Shown here piece after piece: positions 33,317 to 42,545 of a DNA stretch of 55,932 nucleotides. Position 1 is the stretch's first letter, and every line of letters starts with the position of its first letter. Origin of the DNA: Shinella sp. (GTDB lineage Bacteria > Pseudomonadota > Alphaproteobacteria > Rhizobiales > Rhizobiaceae); NCBI GenBank assembly GCA_003248775.1, contig QFQX01000028.1, forward strand, positions 1-55,932. The letters run 5' to 3'. The notes beneath the pieces were generated by a model. The model was not told where the DNA came from. It saw only the letters and a program-made list of their open reading frames with translations, and did no database searches. A program made the position numbers and the translations under genes.

Positions 33317-34713
33317 GCGCCTCGCTTCGCGTTTGCGGCGGCCTGGTTGCCGCCGGAGAGGGAGGCCCTCAACGCATTGGCTAGTTCCGTATAGGCGTCG
33401 ATCACCATGCGGTCGCCGGGCGATTGCTTGATGACGTCGTAGACGACGGGCACCTGCTTGACGGCCATGTCGAGATCCGGATCCGTTCCGGGCCGGTAGC
33501 CGCCGATCAGTCGCAGATCCTTGGTCTCTTCATAATTGTGAATGAGTGACTTCAGGCGCGACACCAGCTTTTCCTGGTCCGATGTCCATGCCTTGCGGGC
33601 CAGACGGGAGATGGAGGACAGGGGGTTGATCGGCGGATAACGTCCCTCGTCGGCAAGCGCACGGTCAAGCACGATATGTCCGTCGAGAATACCGCGGGTC
33701 GAGTCGGCGATCGGATCGTTGTGATTGTCGCCATCGACGAGGATCGAAATGATTGCGGTGATTGTCCCGGAACCTTCAAGGCCAGGGCCGGCGCGCTCGA
33801 GCAGCCGTGGCATTTCCGTAAAGACCGACGCCGGATAACCTCGGGCGACCGGAGGCTCGCCGGCAGCAATCGCCACCTCGCGGATGGCGTGAGCGAACCG
33901 TGTCACGCTGTCGGCGATAAACAACACGTTGTCGCCCTGGTCGCGGAAATGCTCGGCGATCGTCATGCCGACAAGCGGAGCCATCTTGCGCAGCATCGGG
34001 CTTTCGTCGCTGGTCGTCACGACCACGACCGATTTGGCCATGTTGTCGCCGAGCGTGTCCTCGATGAATTCGCGGACTTCACGACCACGCTCGCCGACGA
34101 GGGTGATTACCACCTTGTCGAAGGCATCGGCTTTGGCGAGCATGGAAAGAAGCGTGGACTTGCCCACGCCCGAACCCGCGAAAATGCCGAGACGCTGGCC
34201 ATAGCAGAGCGGCGCGAAGATATCGATCGCCTTGACACCGGTGCGGAAGGGTTTGTCGACCCGGCTGCGCGTCATGGATGGAGGCGGAAGGCTGGTGATG
34301 GACCGTTCGACGGTTCCATGAGTAAGTGAACCCTTACCGTCTATCGGACGGCAGAGCGAACTGATCGTTCTGCCGCACCAGCTGGCGTCAGGCGCGAGGC
34401 GGAATTCGCCCTGCCTGAGAACCATGTCGTCGACGCCGATCGGTTCACCGGGCTCGATGGGGCAGACATAGATGAGATCGGGCTCGACCCGCACGACCTC
34501 GCCCATATGGACACCGGTCGCACTCTGATGCGCCACGAATTCGCCGAGCCGGACATGCTGTGAAAGTCCGCTGACGGTATAGTGGCCAGCCGCGATCGTG
34601 CGAACGCGCCCGCCGTGGAACAGATTGTTCCCCGGCTGGCTGAAATTCCTTGCGATTTCCGCCAGACCCTCAAGTCGCGGCATGCTCGCGGTCTGTGCGC
34701 CGGATTGCTCCAT
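33313..34713 (-). CDS. fliI: Flagellar export ATPase FliI
   Basis: A 466-residue F1-beta-like ATPase. Walker A is GSGVGKST at residues 180-187; VTLVGERGREV and a Walker B strand (NVLFIADSVTRFAHA) follow. It forms a hexamer that helps feed substrates to the export gate, controlled by FliH. It lies 18 bases downstream of flgF. Confidence 0.96.
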   Translation of the reverse strand: MEQSGAQTASMPRLEGLAEIARNFSQPGNNLFHGGRVRTIAAGHYTVSGLSQHVRLGEFVAHQSATGVHMGEVVRVEPDLIYVCPIEPGEPIGVDDMVLRQGEFRLAPDASWCGRTISSLCRPIDGKGSLTHGTVERSITSLPPPSMTRSRVDKPFRTGVKAIDIFAPLCYGQRLGIFAGSGVGKSTLLSMLAKADAFDKVVITLVGERGREVREFIEDTLGDNMAKSVVVVTTSDESPMLRKMAPLVGMTIAEHFRDQGDNVLFIADSVTRFAHAIREVAIAAGEPPVARGYPASVFTEMPRLLERAGPGLEGSGTITAIISILVDGDNHNDPIADSTRGILDGHIVLDRALADEGRYPPINPLSSISRLARKAWTSDQEKLVSRLKSLIHNYEETKDLRLIGGYRPGTDPDLDMAVKQVPVVYDVIKQSPGDRMVIDAYTELANALRASLSGGNQAAANAKRGA

Positions 34714-34731
34714 CGTCGCTACCCTTGATGA

Positions 34732-35466
34732 TTACTGGCTGCCACCGAGGGTCTTGATGGCCGAGGTGAAGGTATTTTCGCTGCTCTGCAGAAGTGACGA
34801 GATGCCTTCGAATGCCCGGTTGACCTGGATGAGCTGGGTCATTTCCGCCACCGCATTGACGTTGGAACCCTCGACGAAGCCCTGCATGACGCCGATGTCG
34901 GCCGAATCGGTTACCGGCTGCGGTGCGTCTGTTGCGATGACGCCGCTGTTTTCGTAGCGCAGGAAGCCCTTGGTCAGGTCGGCGGTGAATACGCCGATGG
35001 AGCCGACAACCCGATCGTCCTGGGTGATGCGGCCGTCTGCGCCAACGGACGGCGTGCCGCCATTCGCGTTGAGCTGGATTGGAGCGCCGCCGGCGTCCAG
35101 GACCGGATAGCCGCGGGTGGATACCAGGTCGCCGTTTTGCGTCATGGAGAAGCGACCGTCACGCGTCAGCACCTGTCCGGCTGGCGTGTCGATGGCGAAC
35201 CAGCCATCGCCCTTGACCGCGAAGTCGAGCGGGTTGCCGGTCTGCTGAACTTCACCGGCGCGCGTCGAAAGGTAATCGTTACCCTGATTGACGAATGCGA
35301 TCTTGGCATTGATATCGTTACCGGTCTTGCTCAGGACCTCGTCGAATTTGACTTCGGTGGCGCGAAAGCCGGCCGTGTTCATGTTCGCGATATTGTCGGC
35401 AATGGTTGTCAGTCGGCGTTCGAGAGCGATCTGCGATGAAATGCCAACGTAAATGCCCGACTGCAT
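34732..35466 (-). CDS. flgF: Flagellar proximal rod protein FlgF
   Basis: A 244-residue rod protein with the N-terminal SSQIALERRLTTIADNIANMNTAG motif and C-terminal helix ending in VNRAFEGISSLLQSSENTF. The length separates it from FlgG at 262 residues, encoded on the other strand. FlgF joins FlgB and FlgC in the proximal rod. It is the first gene of the flgF-fliI-orf unit and diverges from flgB. Confidence 0.93.
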   Translation of the reverse strand: MQSGIYVGISSQIALERRLTTIADNIANMNTAGFRATEVKFDEVLSKTGNDINAKIAFVNQGNDYLSTRAGEVQQTGNPLDFAVKGDGWFAIDTPAGQVLTRDGRFSMTQNGDLVSTRGYPVLDAGGAPIQLNANGGTPSVGADGRITQDDRVVGSIGVFTADLTKGFLRYENSGVIATDAPQPVTDSADIGVMQGFVEGSNVNAVAEMTQLIQVNRAFEGISSLLQSSENTFTSAIKTLGGSQ

Positions 35467-35917
35467 GTATTTCTCCTGGTGACCCGTGTCATGCCTTCCA
35501 CCCTTTCGGGGGACAGCTTTCGCAATATATTGCCGGAAGCTAGAAGCCGTTGCTTGCGCGAACCTGTAGATTGCCGGTGAGAAATCCGTTCAGGTGCTGT
35601 TTGATTTCGGCACACTGAAGAAGTGATCCTGCGACGCGTCATTTTTCTATAGGGCTTCAGTGCGTAAAACCGGTCCTGCCGGGAGGACCGGCTTCCTGCC
35701 AATCTCGAGATTGGCCTCAAGCAAGCCGTTGGGGTGGGACGTAAACGCAGGAAAATGCCGGTTTACCGTAATTTTCCTACGGTTTCGCGAGAATCGGTCG
35801 AACTTCGACCTCTGCTGGAGGTCTGTGCAGCCGTTCAATTTTCAAAGGAGGTTTTCCGTAAGTCCCGCGCAAGATTGTCGCTCTACTCATGGCATGAGAG
35901 AAATACGGAGAATAGCG
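35467..35917. promoter_or_regulatory. Divergent flgF/flgB intergenic region with a hairpin
   Basis: A 451-base gap between divergent flagellar operons. It holds an 8-bp hairpin at 35670-35691 (CCGGTCCT/AGGACCGG, loop GCCGGG). On the minus strand the hairpin is followed by TTTTA, so it resembles a terminator that would stop leftward transcription before flgF. I see no clear coding frame. Promoters for both operons must lie here but I cannot place their boxes with confidence. Confidence 0.5.
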
Positions 35918-36313
35918 ATGGAGCCTATTCAGTTGTTCGACTTGGCGTCGCGGCAGGCGCAATGGCTGTCTGTCAGACAGGAAGTGGTTGCCACGAACAT
36001 CGCCAATGCCAATACGCCCAAATTCCGCGCGAAGGATGTCACGCCCTTCGACAGCGAATTGAAGTCCGCCAGCGCCGGCATGGCGATGGCGCGCACCCAG
36101 CCGGGCCACATGGAGGCCAGCGTCATCGGTAACGGCAAGGTCGAGATCGATGAGCCGGAAGTAAACAACGAAATCGGCACCCAGGAGTCGGGCAATACGG
36201 TCGCGCTTTCGACCGAAGTCGCGAAGATGGGCGAGGTGAAGCGTCAGTTTGAGCTGAACACCCAGCTCATCCGCGCCATGCAGAACATGATGTTGACTGC
36301 GGTAGGTAAGTAA
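35918..36313 (+). CDS. flgB: Flagellar proximal rod protein FlgB
   Basis: A 131-residue rod protein with the NIANANTPKFRAKDV motif near the N-terminus and a helical C-terminus (VKRQFELNTQLIRAMQNMM). The start was chosen at 35918, where an ACGGAG site precedes ATG; the frame runs on upstream without homology. First gene of a ten-gene operon that ends with fliP. Confidence 0.93.
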   Translation: MEPIQLFDLASRQAQWLSVRQEVVATNIANANTPKFRAKDVTPFDSELKSASAGMAMARTQPGHMEASVIGNGKVEIDEPEVNNEIGTQESGNTVALSTEVAKMGEVKRQFELNTQLIRAMQNMMLTAVGK

Positions 36314-36314
36314 G

Positions 36315-36728
36315 ATGGATCCTTTGTCAGCCTCCCTGAAGATCGCGGGAAGCGGTCTTGAAGCCCAGTCCACCCGATTGCGCATCGTCTCCGAAAACAT
36401 CGCGAACTCCCGCACGACGGGCGACACGCCGGGCGCCGATGCTTATCGGCGCAAGATCATCACCTTCGATTCGGAGTTGGATCGCGCAACCGGCACGACC
36501 CTCGTGCATGTGAAGAAGCTCGGCGTCGACCGCTCGGATTTCGTCGAGGAATACGATCCGGATCATCCGGCCGCCGATGAGAACGGCATGGTGAAGCTTC
36601 CGAACGTCAACATGCTGATCGAGATGGCCGACCTGCGCGAAGCAAACCGCAGCTACGAGGCCAATCTGCAGACCATTCGTCAGACGCGAGATCTCATCTC
36701 GGCAACGATCGACCTATTGAAAGGCTAA
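36315..36728 (+). CDS. flgC: Flagellar proximal rod protein FlgC
   Basis: A 137-residue rod protein with the family N-terminus (AQSTRLRIVSENIANSRTTG) and C-terminal motif VNMLIEMADLREANRSYEANL. It starts one base after the flgB stop. Confidence 0.95.
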   Translation: MDPLSASLKIAGSGLEAQSTRLRIVSENIANSRTTGDTPGADAYRRKIITFDSELDRATGTTLVHVKKLGVDRSDFVEEYDPDHPAADENGMVKLPNVNMLIEMADLREANRSYEANLQTIRQTRDLISATIDLLKG

Positions 36729-36730
36729 CG

Positions 36731-37078
36731 ATGATTGATTCCGTTTCCAGTATCAATTCGCTGACCAAGGGCGCCGGTGCGCTCGGTGTGCAGTCGAGCG
36801 AAAGCAGCATTCTGTCCCAGGCCGGTACGGTAGTCTCGGCTGCCGCAAGCGCAGCGCTCGGCCCGACCTTCGCCAGCGTACTCGGCGGCGCCGTCAACGA
36901 TGCCATCAATGCGGTCAAGGGCGGTGAAGCCGCTTCCTTCGCCGGTATCAAGGGCACCGCGGATACGCGTGAAGTTGTCGATGCCGTCATGGAAGCCGAC
37001 CGTACGCTGAAGACGGCGGTCGCCCTGCGCGACAAGGTGGTCTCGGCCTACCTCGATATCACCAAGATGCAGATCTAG
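36731..37078 (+). CDS. fliE: Flagellar hook-basal body adapter FliE
   Basis: A 115-residue helical protein. The C-terminal part (AVMEADRTLKTAVALRDKVVSAYLDITKMQI in outline) is the conserved FliE region that joins MS-ring to rod. It begins two bases after flgC, as expected for this operon. Confidence 0.92.
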   Translation: MIDSVSSINSLTKGAGALGVQSSESSILSQAGTVVSAAASAALGPTFASVLGGAVNDAINAVKGGEAASFAGIKGTADTREVVDAVMEADRTLKTAVALRDKVVSAYLDITKMQI

Positions 37079-37098
37079 ACGGCTGAGGAATCGCGACC

Positions 37099-37887
37099 AT
37101 GAGAGCACTTGCCATTGCTGCGACGGGTATGGATGCCCAGCAGACCAATCTCGAAGTCATCGCAAACAACATTGCGAACATCAACACCACGAGCTTCAAG
37201 CGCGGCCGCGCCGAGTTCACCGACCTGCTTTACCAGACCGAGCGTGCCCAGGGCGTCGCTAACCGGGCAAACCAGTCCGTGGTGCCGGAAGGCGCCAACA
37301 TCGGTCTCGGCGTGCAGACCTCGGCTGTCCGCAAGCTTCACACGCAGGGTGAAATCTCCTCGACGGGCAACGACCTCGATGTCGCCATTGTCGGCAAGGG
37401 TTTCTTCATGGTGGAAGGCGGCGACGGTTCGACGCTTTACACGCGTGCCGGCGCCTTCAACAAGGATGCGAACGGCCGCCTCGTAACCATCGACGGTTAC
37501 GGCGTCATGCCGAACATCACCATCCCTGATGATGCGACCGAAATTACCATCAGCCAGGACGGTATCGTTTCGGTTCGCGTCGGCACGGAAGAAAACCTGA
37601 CGGAACTCGGTCAGCTTCAGCTTTCCAATTTCGTCAACGAAGCCGGTCTGAAGCCGCTCGGCGACAACCTGTTCCAGCAAACGGAAGCCTCCGGCGAAGC
37701 CGTTGTCGGCGTCGCTCAGGATACCGGCTTCGGATACGTCAAGCAGGGTTATCTCGAAAGCTCGAACGTTGATGCTGTGAAGGAAATCACCGATCTGATT
37801 TCGGCCCAGCGCGCTTACGAAATGAATTCCAAGGTCATCACGACCGCCGACGAAATGGCGACCATCGTCAGCCAGAATCTGAAGTAG
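37099..37887 (+). CDS. flgG: Flagellar distal rod protein FlgG
   Basis: A 262-residue rod protein: MRALAIAATGMDAQQTNLEVIANNIANINTTSFKRGRA-type N-terminus, the D-domain with GNDLDVAIVGKGFFMV, and the C-terminal heptad region (VKEITDLISAQRAYEMNSKVI). It forms the distal rod that crosses the P and L rings. Confidence 0.96.
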   Translation: MRALAIAATGMDAQQTNLEVIANNIANINTTSFKRGRAEFTDLLYQTERAQGVANRANQSVVPEGANIGLGVQTSAVRKLHTQGEISSTGNDLDVAIVGKGFFMVEGGDGSTLYTRAGAFNKDANGRLVTIDGYGVMPNITIPDDATEITISQDGIVSVRVGTEENLTELGQLQLSNFVNEAGLKPLGDNLFQQTEASGEAVVGVAQDTGFGYVKQGYLESSNVDAVKEITDLISAQRAYEMNSKVITTADEMATIVSQNLK

Positions 37888-37908
37888 TCCTAACGAGGCA
37901 GGGCAAGC

Positions 37909-38397
37909 ATGAAGTTTTCCCGGAACTATGCAGCAAATTTGGCGCGCAGCGGGGCGGTTTCCGTCCTGTTGCTGGCTGCCGGCATGGTGCCACAAACGGC
38001 GCTTGCCCAGACCCGCTATGCCGTCGTGCCGACGGCGACGATCTTCCCCGGAGAGATCATTGGCGCCGGCCGCGTAACGGAAGTCGAGGTAACCAACCCC
38101 AACATTGCCGGCGGCTATGCGACCGATGTTTCCGACGTGGTCGGCAAGGTTTCCAAGCGCACTCTCGTTCCGGGTCGCACCATTCCGGTAAGCAGCCTGC
38201 GCGAACCCTTCGCCGTACAGCGCGGATCGACCATGCGAATGACCGTCAATACCGGGGGCATGACGATCTCTGCCACCGGAACTCCGCTTCAGGATGCCAT
38301 GGTCGGCGACGTAGTGCGCATGCGCAATCTTGATACCGGAGTGATCGTGAGTGGCACTGTGATGGCCGATGGAACAGTCGAGGTTATGCAGAAATGA
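37909..38397 (+). CDS. flgA: P-ring assembly chaperone FlgA
   Basis: A 162-residue periplasmic protein with a signal peptide (cleavage near ALAQ, residue 34) and a SAF-type domain containing VVPTATIFPGEIIGAGRV and LVPGRTIPVSSLREP. It assists FlgI ring formation. Its stop overlaps the flgI start by four bases. Confidence 0.92.
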   Translation: MKFSRNYAANLARSGAVSVLLLAAGMVPQTALAQTRYAVVPTATIFPGEIIGAGRVTEVEVTNPNIAGGYATDVSDVVGKVSKRTLVPGRTIPVSSLREPFAVQRGSTMRMTVNTGGMTISATGTPLQDAMVGDVVRMRNLDTGVIVSGTVMADGTVEVMQK

Positions 38398-39515
38398 CCA
38401 TTCACTCCCTTTCCGTGATGCTTGCTGCAGTGGCCATGCTGGTGGCATCCGCTTTCGGAGCCACCGCGGAGCCGAATGCGCGCGTTAAGGATATCGCTTC
38501 CCTTCAGGCTGGGCGGGACAATCAGCTGATCGGTTACGGTCTCGTCGTCGGTCTGCAGGGGTCCGGCGACAGTCTTCGTTCCTCGCCGTTTACCGAGCAG
38601 TCGATGCGCGCGATGCTGCAGAATCTCGGGATTTCCACGCAGGGCGGGCAGTCCGGCGCCAAGAATACCGCAGCCGTCATGGTGACCGCCAACCTGCCTC
38701 CCTTCGCAAGCCCAGGCAGCCGCATGGATGTCACCGTGAGCTCGCTGGGCGACGCAACCTCCCTTCGCGGTGGTACGCTGGTCATGACTTCGCTCACCGG
38801 TGCCGATGGCCAGATCTATGCCGTTGCGCAGGGGTCTGTTGTCGTTTCGGGCTTCAATGCTCAGGGGCAGGCTGCCCAGATCACGGAGGGGGTCACCACG
38901 GCGGGCCGTGTGCCCGGTGGCGCCATCATCGAGCGCGAACTGCCGTCGCAGTTCAAGGATTCCGTCAATCTGGTGCTTCAGCTGCGCAACCCGGACTTCT
39001 CGACGGCCATTCGCATCGCCGACGTGATCAACAACTACGCTTCGCGCAATCATGGCCGGCGGATCGCCGAAGCGCGTGACGCGCAGGCGGTCGTTGTCCA
39101 GAAGCCGCAGGCGGCTGATCTCACGCGCCTGATGGCGGATATCGAAAACCTCGTGGTCGAGACGGATACGCCGGCAAAGGTCGTCATCAACGAGAGAACC
39201 GGCACCATTGTCATCGGCGCCGACGTTCGTATCTCCAAGGTCGCGGTCAGCTACGGTACCCTGACTGTGCAGGTCACGGAGACCCCGCAGGTCATTCAGC
39301 CGGAACCGTTCTCGAAGGGTCAGACCGCGATTCAGGATCAGACCGATATCACCGCGGAAAAGACCGGCGGCCCGGTCGCGATCATCGACGGACCTGATCT
39401 GCGCACCCTCGTCGCCGGGTTGAACAATATCGGCGTGAAACCCGACGGTATCATCGCTATTCTTCAGGGCATCAAGTCGAGCGGTGCCTTGCAAGCGGAG
39501 CTCGTACTGCAATGA
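38394..39515 (+). CDS. flgI: Flagellar P-ring protein FlgI
   Basis: A 373-residue exported protein with a signal peptide (cleavage near ATAE) and the family motifs RVKDIASLQAGRDNQLIGYGLV and GVTTAGRVPGGAIIERE. It forms the peptidoglycan ring around the rod with FlgA's help. Confidence 0.96.
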   Translation: MTIHSLSVMLAAVAMLVASAFGATAEPNARVKDIASLQAGRDNQLIGYGLVVGLQGSGDSLRSSPFTEQSMRAMLQNLGISTQGGQSGAKNTAAVMVTANLPPFASPGSRMDVTVSSLGDATSLRGGTLVMTSLTGADGQIYAVAQGSVVVSGFNAQGQAAQITEGVTTAGRVPGGAIIERELPSQFKDSVNLVLQLRNPDFSTAIRIADVINNYASRNHGRRIAEARDAQAVVVQKPQAADLTRLMADIENLVVETDTPAKVVINERTGTIVIGADVRISKVAVSYGTLTVQVTETPQVIQPEPFSKGQTAIQDQTDITAEKTGGPVAIIDGPDLRTLVAGLNNIGVKPDGIIAILQGIKSSGALQAELVLQ

Positions 39516-40060
39516 CGAAGACAGGTGCTTCATCCCGCAAGGCCGGCCACGGCGTAATCCTGTCCCGCTCGGTCTTTGCTGCCTTCTGCCTGATGGCGAT
39601 GCTCCCCGGGGCAAGCGCCCAGGAAGCGGCCCCTACGGCCGGTCCTCCGACGACCGAAGATGAAATACGCCAGTACTGCACCAATATCGCCGACCCCGCG
39701 CGCGACCGGCGTTATCTTCTGCAGAAGGAAGAACTCGAAAAACTGCAGGCAGATATCGACCAGCGCATTACCGTGATGGAAGCGCGCAAGGCCGAATACG
39801 AGGACTGGCTGAAACGGCGTAACGATTTCCTGAAGCAGGCCGAAGCGGGTCTGGTGGATATCTACAAGACCATGAAAGCGGACGCGGCTGCACCGCAGCT
39901 CCAGGAAATGGATGCTGCACTGGCCGCCGCGATCATCATGAAACTTCCGGCCCGCCAGTCGGGTCTGATCCTCAGCGAAATGGAAGCGAAGAAGGCCGCC
40001 ATCGTGTCTTCCATCATGTCCAGCGCCGCGGATCCAACCACGTCGAAAGATCCGTCATGA
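39512..40060 (+). CDS. motE: MotE, chaperone for periplasmic motility protein MotC
   Basis: A 182-residue exported protein: signal peptide (cleavage near ASAQ), a coiled-coil region (about 65-115: LLQKEELEKLQADIDQRI onward) and a C-terminal MgtE-N-like helical repeat (AIIMKLPARQSGLILSEM). In S. meliloti MotE is a periplasmic chaperone that folds MotC. It overlaps both neighbours by four bases. Confidence 0.88.
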   Translation: MTKTGASSRKAGHGVILSRSVFAAFCLMAMLPGASAQEAAPTAGPPTTEDEIRQYCTNIADPARDRRYLLQKEELEKLQADIDQRITVMEARKAEYEDWLKRRNDFLKQAEAGLVDIYKTMKADAAAPQLQEMDAALAAAIIMKLPARQSGLILSEMEAKKAAIVSSIMSSAADPTTSKDPS

Positions 40061-40782
40061 ATAAAGCGTTTCCCGCCCTTATGCTGACCGTCGCTCTCCT
40101 GTCAGGCTGCAAGAGCGTGACCGAGAACCAGACGCTCAAGGAAATCGGCAACGCCCCGTCCATGAGCCCGATCGGCAGTGGTCTGCGTTACGGCCAGACG
40201 CCGCAGATGGCGCTGTATCCGAAGCAGCCGCACAAGACCGCGAGCGGCTATTCGCTGTGGAGCGATAGCCAGGCGGCGCTGTTCAAGGATGCTCGCGCGC
40301 TGAACGTCGGTGACATCATGACGGTCAACATCCAGATCAACGACAAGGCGAGCTTCGACAACGAAACCGATCGCAAGCGCACCAACGACAGGAAGACGAG
40401 CTGGAACGCCAGTGCGACGATCTTCGGCTGGAAGCCGGAGACCGATTCGACCATGGGCTTCGACACGACCACCGAAGCCAACGGCAAGGGGTCGATCAGC
40501 CGTTCCGAAAAGCTGACGCTGCTCGTCGCTGCTGTCGTGACCGGTGTTCTCGAAAACGGCAACCTGATCATCAGCGGCTCACAGGAAGTTCGCGTCAATC
40601 ACGAAATCCGCATCCTCAATGTCGCGGGTATCGTCCGGCCGCAGGACGTCGATTCCGACAACACGATTTCCTACGACAAGATTGCTGAAGCCCGTATCTC
40701 CTATGGTGGCCGCGGCCGCATAACCGAGGTGCAGCAGCCGCCGGTCGGACAGCAGGTCGTAGACCTTTTTGCCCCGATCTGA
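40057..40782 (+). CDS. flgH: Flagellar L-ring lipoprotein FlgH
   Basis: A 241-residue outer-membrane ring protein with a lipobox (LLSGC, lipidated Cys about residue 18) and the conserved SLWSDSQAALFKDARALNVGDIMTV motif, then NGNLIISGSQEVRVNHE and VRPQDVD near the end. It overlaps motE by four bases. Confidence 0.96.
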   Translation: MNKAFPALMLTVALLSGCKSVTENQTLKEIGNAPSMSPIGSGLRYGQTPQMALYPKQPHKTASGYSLWSDSQAALFKDARALNVGDIMTVNIQINDKASFDNETDRKRTNDRKTSWNASATIFGWKPETDSTMGFDTTTEANGKGSISRSEKLTLLVAAVVTGVLENGNLIISGSQEVRVNHEIRILNVAGIVRPQDVDSDNTISYDKIAEARISYGGRGRITEVQQPPVGQQVVDLFAPI

Positions 40783-40815
40783 CCTTTCTGACCCTATTGA
40801 AGGACATTTGGTGAC

Positions 40816-41349
40816 ATGGCTGCCCTGATGATCACCGACGGGGAATCCGCCGGAAAGAAGAAATCCGCACTGATCGTCACGATCGCCAGTGTCGCCGTCC
40901 TCTCGGTCGTCGGTCTTGGCGGCGGCTGGCTTGTCGGCAAGATGCTGGCTCCCGCATTGACGCCCCCGGCGGGACAGGAGGCTCCGGCGGCGCCTGAAGC
41001 CAAGGCGGCCGGCGGCAATGAGGCAGGTGGGGAGAAGGGGGAAATTCCCAACATTTCCGCGAGCCAGCCCAACCTCGTCTCGCTGGATCCGATCGTCACC
41101 AATCTGGCCTACCCGTCCGAAAACTGGATTCGAATCGAGCTTGCGCTGTTGTTCAACGGCACTCCCGATCCGGCGCTCGCCGAAGAAATCCACCAGGACG
41201 TCCTCGCCTACCTTCGGACGGTGTCTCTTCAGCAGGTGCAGGGGCCGCGCGGCTTTCAATATCTTAGGGATGACGTATCGGAAATCGTTGACCAGCGCTC
41301 GCAGGGCCGGATATCAAAGGTCCTGTTCAGGATGTTCGTGATCGAATGA
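40816..41349 (+). CDS. fliL: Stator-associated protein FliL
   Basis: A 177-residue inner-membrane protein: a short cytoplasmic N-terminus, one span near residues 20-42, a Pro/Ala/Gly-rich linker, and the periplasmic FliL domain (ISASQPNLVSLDPIVTNL to GRISKVLFRMFVIE). FliL forms rings around stators and affects torque. It overlaps fliP by four bases. Confidence 0.92.
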   Translation: MAALMITDGESAGKKKSALIVTIASVAVLSVVGLGGGWLVGKMLAPALTPPAGQEAPAAPEAKAAGGNEAGGEKGEIPNISASQPNLVSLDPIVTNLAYPSENWIRIELALLFNGTPDPALAEEIHQDVLAYLRTVSLQQVQGPRGFQYLRDDVSEIVDQRSQGRISKVLFRMFVIE

Positions 41350-42092
41350 TGCGTCTTTTAATCCTTCTTGCTGCATTGGGCCTGTTCCCCGAACTGGCGA
41401 ACGCCCAGCAGTTGCCGCAGCAACTTCCGAATCTACTGAATCTTCCGGTGGATGGATCCGCTGCGGCCTGGATTATCAGGACCTTCGGGCTCCTGACCGT
41501 TCTGTCGGTCGCTCCCGGAATTCTCATCATGGTGACGAGCTTTCCGCGCTTCATCATCGCCTTCTCGATCCTTCGGTCGGGCATGGGTCTTGCGACCACG
41601 CCGTCCAACATGATCCTGACGAGCATGGCGCTGTTCATGACCTTCTACGTCATGGCGCCGACCTTCGATCGCGCTTGGCAGGATGGCATTCAGCCGATGC
41701 TGCAGAACCAGCTTTCGGAAGCCGAGGCAGTCCAGCGGATTGCCGAGCCGTTCCGCACCTTCATGATGACCAATACGCGTCCGAAGGATCTGGCGCTGTT
41801 CGTCGACATCGCCAACGAGCGTGGCCAGCAGACGGTGACCGATGGCAAGGCGGACTACCGCGTGCTGATCCCGGCCTTCATGCTGTCAGAGATCCGCCGG
41901 GGCTTCGAAATCGGTTTCCTGATCGTGTTGCCCTTCCTCGTCATCGATATGGTGGTCGCGACCATCACCATGGCGATGGGTATGATGATGCTGCCGCCGA
42001 CGTCGATCTCGCTGCCGTTCAAGATCCTGTTCTTCGTTCTCATCGATGGATGGAACCTGCTCGTCGGCTCTCTCGTGCGCTCGTTCTCGTAA
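41346..42092 (+). CDS. fliP: Flagellar export gate protein FliP
   Basis: A 248-residue export channel component with a cleavable signal peptide (cleavage near ANAQ) and four spans. Family motifs FPRFIIAFSILRSGMGLATTPSNMIL and FMLSEIRRGFEIGFLIVLPFLVIDMVVA are present. Last gene of the flgB operon; fliQ and fliR are not adjacent, as in other rhizobia. Confidence 0.95.
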   Translation: MMRLLILLAALGLFPELANAQQLPQQLPNLLNLPVDGSAAAWIIRTFGLLTVLSVAPGILIMVTSFPRFIIAFSILRSGMGLATTPSNMILTSMALFMTFYVMAPTFDRAWQDGIQPMLQNQLSEAEAVQRIAEPFRTFMMTNTRPKDLALFVDIANERGQQTVTDGKADYRVLIPAFMLSEIRRGFEIGFLIVLPFLVIDMVVATITMAMGMMMLPPTSISLPFKILFFVLIDGWNLLVGSLVRSFS

Positions 42093-42122
42093 GAGAAACC
42101 AGAGACTACCTTTCACATATCG

Positions 42123-42159
42123 AAAATACGCCCGTGGACCTGCGCCGCGGGCGTTTTCG
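42123..42159 (+). terminator. Rho-independent terminator after fliP
   Basis: Stem ACGCCCG/CGGGCGT (42128-42134 with 42148-42154), possibly extended inward, followed by TTTT. It lies about 35 bases after fliP and ends the flgB-fliP operon. Confidence 0.85.
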
Positions 42160-42437
42160 CATGTCCCTGCGGTCCTGCAAATGCTGCAGAGCCGGTCTGG
42201 TTTGACGTTGATGGCATGAAGATAGATTTGCCCCGAACAGCGGATGTGGCACTGCGAGCGGATGCCCGACCTTGAACGGCGAATACCGATTGCGCGGACG
42301 TCAGGAATGGCGAGGGGAGGGGGGCGAGACCGCGCGGAGGCAGTCTTGGATACGGCGCGTACGCGGACGCCGGGATAACCGATGCCTTGCCGGGAGGCCG
42401 GCAAGGCGATGGAGAGGCCTCTCCCGTTGCGTCTTTC

Positions 42438-42545
42438 TTAGAGCATAATCCGACCGGAGTGAAACGAGGATCGACAAGATTATGCTTCAAACAAAAGAGT
42501 TTAGAGCGCCGATCTGATTCAATCAGATCCAACAGCGCTCTAAAA
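42438..42545. repeat. RIME-like palindromic repeat
   Basis: A mosaic of two hairpins: AGAGCATAATC pairing with GATTATGCT, then AGAGCGC... with GCGCTCT flanking an inner GATCTGATT/AATCAGATC palindrome. This pattern and the AGAGCATAAT start resemble the Rhizobium-specific intergenic mosaic elements (RIME), reported in hundreds of copies. It overlaps the last codons and stop of the next minus-strand gene. The preceding 42160-42437 shows no gene or structure that I can support. Confidence 0.7.

Noticed and set aside
37075..38448. 457-codon minus-strand frame over flgG and flgA, and a similar 441-codon frame over flgI (38289-39614)
   Set aside because: Both oppose well-supported flagellar genes and have compositions typical of antisense frames.
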